A stretch of DNA of 64,000 nucleotides. It comes from a bacterium. Its GTDB lineage: Bacteria; Babelota; Babeliae; Babelales; RVW-14. Position 1 is the stretch's first letter, and each line of letters begins with the position of its first letter. Below, piece by piece: positions 10,030 through 17,837 of the stretch. The position numbers were made by a program, and so were the translations under genes. The notes under the pieces are model-generated. The model saw only the letters and a program-made list of their open reading frames with translations, did not search any database and was not told the origin of the DNA. The stretch spans positions 496,001 to 560,000 of the forward strand of contig CP064957.1 of assembly GCA_016699045.1 (NCBI GenBank), read 5' to 3'.

Positions 10030-11013
10030 CTATTTTGCAATGCGAAAATGCATCCGTTCATCATCGTAAACAAACTTTGGAATATAATGCATATGAGGCG
10101 AATTATTATTAAATTTATACAAATCATCAATATCAATTTTAAATCCAATCACAAAATCATCGAGTAATTCTTTGGTAGAAAAAAACTGCATATTACGCAT
10201 GCCTTGAGTCTCTTGTACCAAGTTCAACGGAATGTTTACCATCTTTGAATGCTCATAACAAATACCTTTCCACGAAGGATCAGTACAACGAGCCCATGCC
10301 GCATCAAGTTGGTTAGGCGTCACATAATCAATTGCCGCAATAACAGGCAATACCTCTTTTTTTCTAAAAATACTCATGTCCAAAGAATTAGGATAATTCC
10401 AATCATAAAGACTTTGATTCACCGTCCACATAAAAAGACCTCTCTCAACTTCTAACAGCGGAGGATTTGCAAAATCTTCATGGACTGAAAGGGTGTAACA
10501 TTGCGTAATATTTTTACCAAGTCGTAAATAGAAACTATACGCGCCATAATCGTCCATAGCTCTTACGCAATCTTGCACATCAACTTCTTCCGTTACTACA
10601 ATATCATCAACGCCAAACATAAAATATGAAGCTTGCGATTTTTCAAAAATAGTACTTAATTGAGGCTTAATATTAGCAACAGCACCAGGCTCAACAACTT
10701 GACACACAAAATTTGTTGTTGGATACAATGCAACAAGCTCGTCATAAGCTTGCGCAAACAACTGATCACTCGCTCGATACAAAACATACGTCTTATTAAG
10801 CCCGCACACACGCTTTTCGAGTGATTCTAAATAAGCCCGCAATTGCAACGGTCTATCATAAGAAAAAATAATCAAATCAACATCAGTATTTTTTTGGGCA
10901 GAGGCCACGCGCATTAGCTGCCGCAATTTATTAAACTGGTCATCTTGAGCAGAACAAAAACTTACCCACAATAAACTCAATAATGATAAAAGCTTTAAAC
11001 GCTGTACGATCAT
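10030..11013 (-). CDS. Secreted GT-A-fold glycosyltransferase-like protein
   Basis: A 327-residue protein. I start it at 11013, where AAGGGGAGCGAA precedes ATG and gives a Sec signal peptide (MIVQRLKLLSLLSLLW, then VSFCSAQ). After the signal, DVDLIIFSYDRPLQLRAYL looks like the first strand and helix of a family-2-type GT-A fold, and FGVDDIVV resembles its metal-binding DxD site. A glycosyltransferase fold with an export signal is unusual, because nucleotide-sugar donors are cytosolic. It could be a lipid-sugar-dependent enzyme, a lectin-like derivative, or a protein whose N-terminus acts as a membrane anchor. It is the first gene of the run ending at about 2.3 kb. Confidence 0.65.
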   Translation of the reverse strand: MIVQRLKLLSLLSLLWVSFCSAQDDQFNKLRQLMRVASAQKNTDVDLIIFSYDRPLQLRAYLESLEKRVCGLNKTYVLYRASDQLFAQAYDELVALYPTTNFVCQVVEPGAVANIKPQLSTIFEKSQASYFMFGVDDIVVTEEVDVQDCVRAMDDYGAYSFYLRLGKNITQCYTLSVHEDFANPPLLEVERGLFMWTVNQSLYDWNYPNSLDMSIFRKKEVLPVIAAIDYVTPNQLDAAWARCTDPSWKGICYEHSKMVNIPLNLVQETQGMRNMQFFSTKELLDDFVIGFKIDIDDLYKFNNNSPHMHYIPKFVYDDERMHFRIAK

Positions 11014-11124
11014 TTCGCTCCCCTTCTTGCTTTCCTTTGATTCAAACATGACATTTGATTTTTTAAGAACACGTGACTATCATTATATTGTCAAGAAAAC
11101 AAGAGAAATCAAGGAGAGAAAATT

Positions 11125-12219
11125 ATGAAAAAAATCATAGCGCTGATTGTTGCGATTATTTTCAGTCAAAAATGCTCAGCTCTTTCGCTTCCCAACAATA
11201 TTACTCTTTCACTTAACACAATTCCGGAAGAAACTATCAACAAATTTATCTCGTACACCAACCGCTACTTTGAAAAAGAACGCGCAATGGAATTTCCAGA
11301 TATTATTGTAAGTGAACTAGCATCTGAAGAGTTCGCCTCAAGTGAGCTTGAACTTTGGCAAATCTATGCCCTTGCCCACCACGTTGATTATCCCGTTACC
11401 GCACACATCTGCGCACGCTACCATCTCAATCATACGCAGGGCTTACCTCTTGAAAAACGGTTACAAGCTCCTTTCAATTTACCATCAGACACTATTCGCA
11501 AGCATTATTTTTTAATGACTAAAGACCCTTCCGTTATGACTTATACTGACTCAAATGGAACTACTAAAACATTGAGTTTGAATCTCTTGGAATATATTTA
11601 TGTCCGTCGACTTGAAATCAATAATTCCATTCTTGAGCTTAATAGTTTTTTTTTAGCCGATATTTCAGGAATTGAAGTATGCCTTGACGATCCACTTGCA
11701 CTTGTTTTTGATTTTAGTGATAATCTTTTGAAAAAAATTCCAGAAGGAATATCATGCGCCAAACAAGTAACCGCCATTAATCTTGCCAATAATAAGCTCA
11801 CCGCACTGCCTCAAGGCATATGCTTGCTACCAAATCTTGAAAAACTTGATATCAGCAATAATCAAATTACCGAACTGCCAGAAAATATAGGCAACCTCTC
11901 TTCGCTGTGGCGCTTTGATGCTGACCGTAACAACTTAACAAAGCTACCCGAAAGCATTAGTGATTTAGAAAACTTGCACTGGCTATCACTCAAAAATAAT
12001 AACCTCACACACTTACCAAGCGATTTGTGCAGACTTGAAAAACTCGAAAAATTATACGTAAACGGCAACAAAATCAAGCGCTTACCAGATACTATCAGCT
12101 GGATTGAACGTTTACGCATTTTTGATGCACAAGACAATCCTCTAGAACGCTTGCCAAAAGATCTTACGCGCCTAAAAAAGATACCACTTCTCAAACTTGG
12201 AGCACTTCATCAGACATAG
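11125..12219 (+). CDS. Secreted leucine-rich-repeat protein
   Basis: A 364-residue protein with a signal peptide (KKIIALIVAIIFSQKCSA) and, from about residue 195, six to seven tandem 23-residue leucine-rich repeats of the bacterial type, for example LEKLDISNNQITELPENI and LSLKNNNLTHLPSDL. The region between (about 25-190) is helical and unrecognised. AAGGAGAG precedes the ATG. LRR domains bind proteins; secreted bacterial ones are often adhesins or host-directed effectors, but no effector enzyme domain is visible here. It is divergent from the 11013 gene with about 110 bases between them, and convergent with the next gene, six bases away. Confidence 0.85.
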   Translation: MKKIIALIVAIIFSQKCSALSLPNNITLSLNTIPEETINKFISYTNRYFEKERAMEFPDIIVSELASEEFASSELELWQIYALAHHVDYPVTAHICARYHLNHTQGLPLEKRLQAPFNLPSDTIRKHYFLMTKDPSVMTYTDSNGTTKTLSLNLLEYIYVRRLEINNSILELNSFFLADISGIEVCLDDPLALVFDFSDNLLKKIPEGISCAKQVTAINLANNKLTALPQGICLLPNLEKLDISNNQITELPENIGNLSSLWRFDADRNNLTKLPESISDLENLHWLSLKNNNLTHLPSDLCRLEKLEKLYVNGNKIKRLPDTISWIERLRIFDAQDNPLERLPKDLTRLKKIPLLKLGALHQT

Positions 12220-12225
12220 TTAAAA

Positions 12226-12930
12226 CTATTTTTTCAGTGCCTTAAGAATATTGTGACACGCTTGTGCGTGAACAATCGTGTCAGCTGAAATCAGTTTATT
12301 TTTTGTACTTTGTAAGGTTAGCGAACATTTTCCATAACTCAAACGAACTTCTTGCAGCTGCGTTCCAATGTTGTTTAGCAAGCAACATCGTTGCAAAGCA
12401 TGCGCCGCCGCTAAAAAATCAGGCGCCACACAAGAAAAAATCAATATTGATCCATTGTTATCAACTTGCCAACCATTATTCTGAGCAATAAAAGAAGCTA
12501 TCTCTTCAGCCGAACAAGGCAACTCATCATACCGAAACACAAGAGCAACCTTCTTTTTTGTATAATTAAAACCCCTTTTATAAGCCTGAACCAACGATAC
12601 ATCTTTAAACGTTACTTCTTTTTGAGCGTGGGTATAAATAGAAAGCGTTAAGCCATCAGGCGTTAGAATAACATCAGGATGATGCTGATACTGCTCTGCA
12701 GTGACCGCAATAGGAACAAGAGCCCGGGCAGAATTAAGCCAACTACTTGAAAAAAAAGAAGAAAATTGTCGATGATTATCCACAACTTCAACCCGCCATT
12801 GCGGATACATAACCAGCAATGCAGTAACATCACTCTGCTCCAAAACTCGTTCATTTTTCAACGTGCAGGGACAGTTTGCGTACAGTAACTTTACACTCAA
12901 CAGCATACAAACAAAAAATACAATTTTCAT
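12226..12930 (-). CDS. Secreted tandem pterin-4a-carbinolamine-dehydratase-like protein
   Basis: A 234-residue protein with a Sec signal (about residues 1-18, ending LLYANC). Residues about 28-118 match the PCD/DCoH fold: W45, then AEQYQHHPDV with H83 and H84, TH with H101, and D110. The spacings H83-H101 (18) and H101-D110 (9) equal those of the catalytic H61/H62/H79/D88 of mammalian DCoH, so the first domain keeps the active site. Residues about 137-232 repeat the fold (SAEEIASFIAQNNGWQV) but have lost the HHP and TH residues. PCD normally recycles tetrahydrobiopterin in the cytosol or binds transcription factors; export is odd. The match is by motif only. Confidence 0.7.
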   Translation of the reverse strand: MKIVFFVCMLLSVKLLYANCPCTLKNERVLEQSDVTALLVMYPQWRVEVVDNHRQFSSFFSSSWLNSARALVPIAVTAEQYQHHPDVILTPDGLTLSIYTHAQKEVTFKDVSLVQAYKRGFNYTKKKVALVFRYDELPCSAEEIASFIAQNNGWQVDNNGSILIFSCVAPDFLAAAHALQRCCLLNNIGTQLQEVRLSYGKCSLTLQSTKNKLISADTIVHAQACHNILKALKK

Positions 12931-12945
12931 AGACCATCCATATTG

Positions 12946-14310
12946 TTAAAAATCACCATAAAAAATATATCTAACGTGATGAAACCAAAAATAACTTCCA
13001 AAAATTATTAAAAATGGTTCGATAGGAAAACGCAAACGCGCGTAGCCACACGCAAGCGACAAGCCAACAAAAAGACCTGAGTACGAAAGCGCAATCAATA
13101 CCGGTTTACCAAAAACTAACCCGCGAAAACAACAAAACAGGTAGCCACAAAAACCACACAGTAGTAAAAAAAATAACAGCATCTCGAAATAAATTACCGC
13201 ATAGATTTTTTTATTATTAATCTCGGGCTTTAAAAAACGCATGACCATCTCACGCAATGTCCGCTTGCTCGAATAAGCCGGTAACTGCCCACCAGAATCG
13301 ATAACTAATAATTCTGATGAATACAACCCAAAGGTCGTTTTAAGCATATTTCGTACGGCGTGCATTCCCATTCGAAATGGATTTTTGATCATATAATTTT
13401 TAGCAATATATTCAGCAACATTAGACTCTTCGATATCAAATAACGGCCGACCAACGAAATCTTGCTCGGCAAGCAGAGCAGCTGCATAATCTTTTTGAAT
13501 AATGCTTTGCGCTTGCTGATAAGAAACATCTCGCACTTCCATGCACAAACGAGCTGCCACATGGTTTAAAAAATGGACACCAGAAAGTGTATGAAAAAAA
13601 ATATAACCAGTCAGTATATAATTACGCACCAACCAGGGAAGCACAACAACAAACCAACTCAAAAATAATCCAAGCATGCACATCATTTTTTGATACAAAG
13701 ATTGGCCCGTCATGAAAAAAAATAACAATAAAGATGATGCCAAGACAAAATGCCCAACCGGCCGAATAAGCGACGCAATGCCTAAAAAAAAACCGGCGCC
13801 AATAATTATACGCAAAGAATAATCACGTAAGCTTGTAATAAAAAAAATAAGAAACAGCAAAAAAAATATCAGAAATAAACTTTCCGTCATCACAAGGCCT
13901 GAAAAAATCAGCAAGCCAGGATGCACTACGCCCACCAAAGCAGCAATTAAAGCAACCGTTAGATTGCCAGGAAACAACGCAAGAGATAAAAAAAATAATA
14001 ACAGAGAAATAAAACTTGCCAGCACAATTTGTACCAACAATGCCCCGTGCGGCCCCGTTCCCCAAATTTTATAGCACGCGGCCAAAAAGAAAGAATATCC
14101 CGGCAACCGATAAAACTGTGCTGCGCCACCACCATGCGTAATACCCTGACCGTTGCTTATTGAAAGCGCCAACTCATGGTAATGTCCAGCATCGTAAGCA
14201 AGCTCGCACGAATTATTATCCAAAAAAATATAAAAAAAAATAAGTCGCACAATTAAAGAAAAAATAAAAACAATCGTTAAAAAAAGCGATTGTTGTTTAA
14301 TGTTGTTCAT
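12946..14310 (-). CDS. GT-C superfamily (family 39-like) glycosyltransferase
   Basis: A 454-residue polytopic protein. The first extracytoplasmic loop contains YDAGHYHELALSIS followed by FYRLPGYSFFLA, a typical GT39/ArnT-like arrangement with an acidic residue near the membrane and a conserved aromatic-Gly-Tyr pair. Residues about 120-160 are hydrophobic and the protein ends in a membrane segment. It overlaps its paralogue (14297-15883) by 14 bases; the two share the DAxHYH/RxPGYxxF pattern and a closing LRFPIEPFLI-like stretch. It should transfer a sugar from a polyprenyl carrier to a periplasmic acceptor. The acceptor is unknown. Confidence 0.83.
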   Translation of the reverse strand: MNNIKQQSLFLTIVFIFSLIVRLIFFYIFLDNNSCELAYDAGHYHELALSISNGQGITHGGGAAQFYRLPGYSFFLAACYKIWGTGPHGALLVQIVLASFISLLLFFLSLALFPGNLTVALIAALVGVVHPGLLIFSGLVMTESLFLIFFLLFLIFFITSLRDYSLRIIIGAGFFLGIASLIRPVGHFVLASSLLLFFFMTGQSLYQKMMCMLGLFLSWFVVVLPWLVRNYILTGYIFFHTLSGVHFLNHVAARLCMEVRDVSYQQAQSIIQKDYAAALLAEQDFVGRPLFDIEESNVAEYIAKNYMIKNPFRMGMHAVRNMLKTTFGLYSSELLVIDSGGQLPAYSSKRTLREMVMRFLKPEINNKKIYAVIYFEMLLFFLLLCGFCGYLFCCFRGLVFGKPVLIALSYSGLFVGLSLACGYARLRFPIEPFLIIFGSYFWFHHVRYIFYGDF

Positions 14311-15883
14311 GAAAAAAATGAGACTTTATAGCACCAAAAAAATACAACCAAAAATGCCAGGCAAACAGCATAATAAACGGCTCAATTGGCAACCGCATAC
14401 GTGCATACCCGCCAGCCAAAGCGATAACTATAAAAAATTTCATAAACGGGACCACCCTGGCCGTAACACACAGCAGCGAAATACGTCGCTTTACAAAAGC
14501 AGCCAAGAAAAACAACATACAACCAAGCCACATAAACAACAGACTAACAATGTCTATCAAAATGACCGCACGAAGCCACAACTTGTCGGTTGCAGGAAAC
14601 AAGTAGCGCTTAATCATCGAACACAACGATCGACTTGATGAAAAATAATCAAACTCAGGTCGGCCAGATTCTAAATACAAAAGTTCGGCAGAATACAATG
14701 AAAAAGTAGTTCGAAAGATATCGGTCAGCCATAATTTAAGTACCGTTAGGGGATACTGTTTAAAGTAACTAATCGCAAGCTTTTCTTGTATAACACAATG
14801 CTCAAATTCATTAGGAAAACGATGATGCTCTTTGTTAAAAGCATGCTCACGTTTTTGTACTTTTTTATGAATTACTTTGCGGGCTTGCTCATAAGAAATG
14901 TCACACTCCTGCGCAATAACACGCGCCACAGAAAAATATAAAAAATGACCACCAGGCAACGAATGAAAAAAAAGATGCCCCATCAGCATGTAATTACGCA
15001 CAAGCCAAAACGAAACAGGTACTAACCACGCCATGATAAAAAAAAGACTTTTTGCGCATTTTTCACGCCAATAATCATGCGAAAACAAAATCAAAAGGAC
15101 TGCAAGCGGCAACAAATAATGACCCACCGGCCGCACTAACGAAGCACACCCTAAAAATAGGCCCGCCCACACCAGATACTGAAAAACTTGCTGCCGATCT
15201 TTAAAAATTTGTTTATCTGCACGCGTTATCATAAGCATCTGCTCAACATCATCCCCATACATTTTTTCATAAAGCTCTATAAACGGCGTACTCGTGCAAA
15301 CAGGGTTTGGTAAGTACAAGTTGCCAGGATACTGATTTAGTCTCATTTTTTCATATGATACCCAGCCCGTTTCAGGACTTGGGCAAAAAAAGAGATGGCA
15401 AACTGGCATAAAAAAAAGTATGAATAACAAAAAGAAAAAGAGAAATAATGTCTCAGTCATAAAAAAACCACTATACAAAATAAGTCCAAAATGCACCGCG
15501 CTGTATAAAGAGGCTATCCGCGCCAATAATAAAAATTTTGGAAACAAAGCTAAGCTCAGTAAAAAAATTAAAAGCGGCAATAAGCTTGCGATAAAAACTT
15601 GCAACCAAAGCACTGTTGTTTTTTCATGCCCAAAAAGGGAATAAACAGCTGCCACAAAAAGAGGATATCCTGGAACTCGATAAAAAACTGGCGAACCATC
15701 AGTTTTAGAAATACCCTGACGGTGAGCAATACTGGTAGCAACGCAATGATACGTTGCAGAATCAACCTGCCAAAAGCGATTTTCTTTGCTTAAATAACAA
15801 CCAAAGACCAATGCCCTCACCAACAACGAAAACATAAAAAGAATCGTCAGAAAATTTTTTTCTTTTTTGATTATCGCTATCAT
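14297..15883 (-). CDS. GT-C glycosyltransferase, paralogue with a large loop insertion
   Basis: A 528-residue paralogue of the gene just downstream. It shares DSATYHCVATSIA, FYRVPGYPLFVAA and the closing MRLPIEPFIMLF motif. Compared with its 454-residue neighbour it has an extra stretch of roughly 75-85 residues at about 165-245, a soluble loop rich in Tyr, Pro and charged residues, placed between two membrane segments. AAAGCGGAGGACGGT gives a strong Shine-Dalgarno site before the ATG. GalE lies directly upstream on the same strand (stop at 15903), so the pair may use a galactose- or GalNAc-derived lipid sugar; that is inference. Confidence 0.83.
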   Translation of the reverse strand: MIAIIKKEKNFLTILFMFSLLVRALVFGCYLSKENRFWQVDSATYHCVATSIAHRQGISKTDGSPVFYRVPGYPLFVAAVYSLFGHEKTTVLWLQVFIASLLPLLIFLLSLALFPKFLLLARIASLYSAVHFGLILYSGFFMTETLFLFFFLLFILFFMPVCHLFFCPSPETGWVSYEKMRLNQYPGNLYLPNPVCTSTPFIELYEKMYGDDVEQMLMITRADKQIFKDRQQVFQYLVWAGLFLGCASLVRPVGHYLLPLAVLLILFSHDYWREKCAKSLFFIMAWLVPVSFWLVRNYMLMGHLFFHSLPGGHFLYFSVARVIAQECDISYEQARKVIHKKVQKREHAFNKEHHRFPNEFEHCVIQEKLAISYFKQYPLTVLKLWLTDIFRTTFSLYSAELLYLESGRPEFDYFSSSRSLCSMIKRYLFPATDKLWLRAVILIDIVSLLFMWLGCMLFFLAAFVKRRISLLCVTARVVPFMKFFIVIALAGGYARMRLPIEPFIMLFAWHFWLYFFGAIKSHFFHEQH

Positions 15884-15902
15884 ACCGTCCTCCGCTTTAG
15901 GA

Positions 15903-16922
15903 TTACACTACCTCACGCTTAGCATGAACAGGTTCAGTGGTTGAAGCACTGATACGTATCTTTTCCCACGCCAACGCCGATGACAAAATAGTTGATAAAT
16001 CTGAATACTTCGGTTTCCAACCCAAAACTTTTTTTATTTTTGTTGGGTCTGCAAGTAAAATTTCAGCATCTCCAGCTCGGCGAGCTTGAATGTAAACTTT
16101 TGCTTTTTTATTGCACAAACATTGCGCCGCATCAATCACTTGTTGCACGGTGTACCCACACCCGGTACCAAGATTAAAAACATCAGACAGCTGCCCATTA
16201 TTCAAATAAGATAGTGCCAAAGCATGCGCTTGCGCTATATCGGCAACGTGAATATAATCTCGCAAACAAGTCCCGTCTGGCGTATTATAATCATTCCCAA
16301 ATATCGTAACCGGCTCATCATACGCAATTGCATGGAGCAATCGTGGAATCAAATGCGTTTCGGGCTGGTGATGCTCTCCCAACGACACCTCGGGCAGCGC
16401 TCCTGCAGCATTAAAATACCGTAATGAAACATACCGTAAATCATACGCCGCTGCATAATCTTGCAGCGCCCACTCAACCATCAGCTTGTTACGACCATAA
16501 GGACTGACCGGAACCGTTGGATGCGTTTCGTCCATTGGCGTGCGCACGGGGTTGCCATACACAGCACAACTTGAAGAAAAGACAAATTTATTGATACCAT
16601 GCTCGAGCATAAGCCTGAGCAGTTGAAAAACCTTACCAACATTATTTTCATAAAAGTCGGCCGGTCGCGTAACGGATTCGCCAACTTCAATAAAAGCAGC
16701 AAAATGCATTACAGCGTGAATAGAATGGTTTTTAAAGATAGTAGTAAGAATTTTTTGGTCGGCAAAATCGCCACGAATGACCGTAGCCCACAAAGGATTA
16801 AAAGCTTGGTGCTGCACAAAAGAATCTAAAATAACAACGTGATAGCCTTGCTCGACCAAGAGATGCGCGGTGTGAGAGCCAATGTAGCCCGCCCCACCAG
16901 TCAACAAAATTGACTTCTTCAT
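15903..16922 (-). CDS. galE: UDP-glucose 4-epimerase
   Basis: A 339-residue extended short-chain dehydrogenase. The NAD-binding motif GGAGYIGS is at residues 9-16, SSSCAVYG at about 116-123, and the catalytic pair is Y142 and K146 in SPYGRNK. It interconverts UDP-glucose and UDP-galactose (or the N-acetyl forms) in the cytosol. AAGGAGAGCGAG precedes the ATG. The length equals classical GalE. Genes in the same direction downstream are the two GT-C transferases. Confidence 0.95.
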   Translation of the reverse strand: MKKSILLTGGAGYIGSHTAHLLVEQGYHVVILDSFVQHQAFNPLWATVIRGDFADQKILTTIFKNHSIHAVMHFAAFIEVGESVTRPADFYENNVGKVFQLLRLMLEHGINKFVFSSSCAVYGNPVRTPMDETHPTVPVSPYGRNKLMVEWALQDYAAAYDLRYVSLRYFNAAGALPEVSLGEHHQPETHLIPRLLHAIAYDEPVTIFGNDYNTPDGTCLRDYIHVADIAQAHALALSYLNNGQLSDVFNLGTGCGYTVQQVIDAAQCLCNKKAKVYIQARRAGDAEILLADPTKIKKVLGWKPKYSDLSTILSSALAWEKIRISASTTEPVHAKREVV

Positions 16923-16999
16923 CTCGCTCTCCTTATTCTATTTCAAGAACTCGTGATAAAAAGAGCCTACTAGATTTTTTTATAAAGGCAAAAAAATAA

Positions 17000-17416
17000 C
17001 TATTTCGAATCAATAAATTCAACTCTTGGCTCGCAATCAGCAATAATATCAATCACATCCTCTAGACCATATAAGCAAAAATGCTTAAGCGAGGCCATAT
17101 CCCCGACCCCATGCAGCTGCTCTGATACCCACGATAAATATTCTGAATCAATAACTTGAAAAAAATCACACTTAGTATAAAAATCGCTACCATACCTTTG
17201 CTTAAGCATATGCAAAGTATGCATTCTGAAAGTCTCATAAGTATATCTATACGCCACCACCGATCCCTCGAAGATAATACGTATCTTTTTTGCATTTCCT
17301 TCCATATCCGACAATACAATCTCTAAAACTTCTTCTACATCAATAATACAATCCAATAGATACCTTTTAGGCGCCACCTCAAGAGGTTTCCATTGCTGCC
17401 ATGTCTCATTTACCAT
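17000..17416 (-). CDS. Candidate immunity protein, second copy
   Basis: A 138-residue soluble acidic protein with no signal. It is a diverged duplicate of the next upstream gene: both begin with a WxxW motif (WQQWKP / WKKWEP), share LEI-LSD, KIRI-FE, AYR-T and HFC-GL, and end in EPRVEFI / EPQIEFI. Two such small cytosolic proteins placed directly behind a polymorphic-toxin gene are what is expected of immunity proteins, which bind the toxin C-terminal domain and block it. The assignment rests on position and duplication; I do not recognise a named immunity family. Confidence 0.65.
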   Translation of the reverse strand: MVNETWQQWKPLEVAPKRYLLDCIIDVEEVLEIVLSDMEGNAKKIRIIFEGSVVAYRYTYETFRMHTLHMLKQRYGSDFYTKCDFFQVIDSEYLSWVSEQLHGVGDMASLKHFCLYGLEDVIDIIADCEPRVEFIDSK

Positions 17417-17429
17417 TGTAACCCTTTAT

Positions 17430-17825
17430 TTATTCACCAATAAATTCGATTTGTGGCTCTTGAGCCACAATAACATCAACTATAAAATTTAGACCTTTAA
17501 AACAAAAATGTTGCCAACACATATAATCTGCAAAGGTACATGACTGTTCTGAAAGCCACTGTTGATAAGCCGAATTGGTTATTTTAAAAAAACCACATTC
17601 ATTGCTTTCTTTTTGAAAACTTTCAAGAGCATGTTCTTGCACATCACGTTTGGTTTTTCTATAAGCATCTGAACAATTTTCAAAAACAATCCGAATCTTA
17701 TCGTTCCTATTCGCAGCATCTGATAAAAGAATCTCTAATGTTTCTAAATTATTAACAATACTGTCTACATAATATTTTACAGGTAAGCCACTCATTGGCT
17801 CCCATTTTTTCCATTGTTCGCTCAT
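17430..17825 (-). CDS. Candidate immunity protein, first copy
   Basis: A 131-residue soluble protein with no signal, 12 bases downstream of the toxin gene and 13 bases upstream of its paralogue at 17000-17416. It shares WKKWEP, LEILLSD, KIRIVFE and EPQIEFI with that copy. The tight spacing suggests one transcript with the toxin. Its likely partner is the 17838-19085 toxin, or a related toxin of a neighbouring cell. Confidence 0.68.
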   Translation of the reverse strand: MSEQWKKWEPMSGLPVKYYVDSIVNNLETLEILLSDAANRNDKIRIVFENCSDAYRKTKRDVQEHALESFQKESNECGFFKITNSAYQQWLSEQSCTFADYMCWQHFCFKGLNFIVDVIVAQEPQIEFIGE

Positions 17826-17837
17826 AGTATGTACCTT

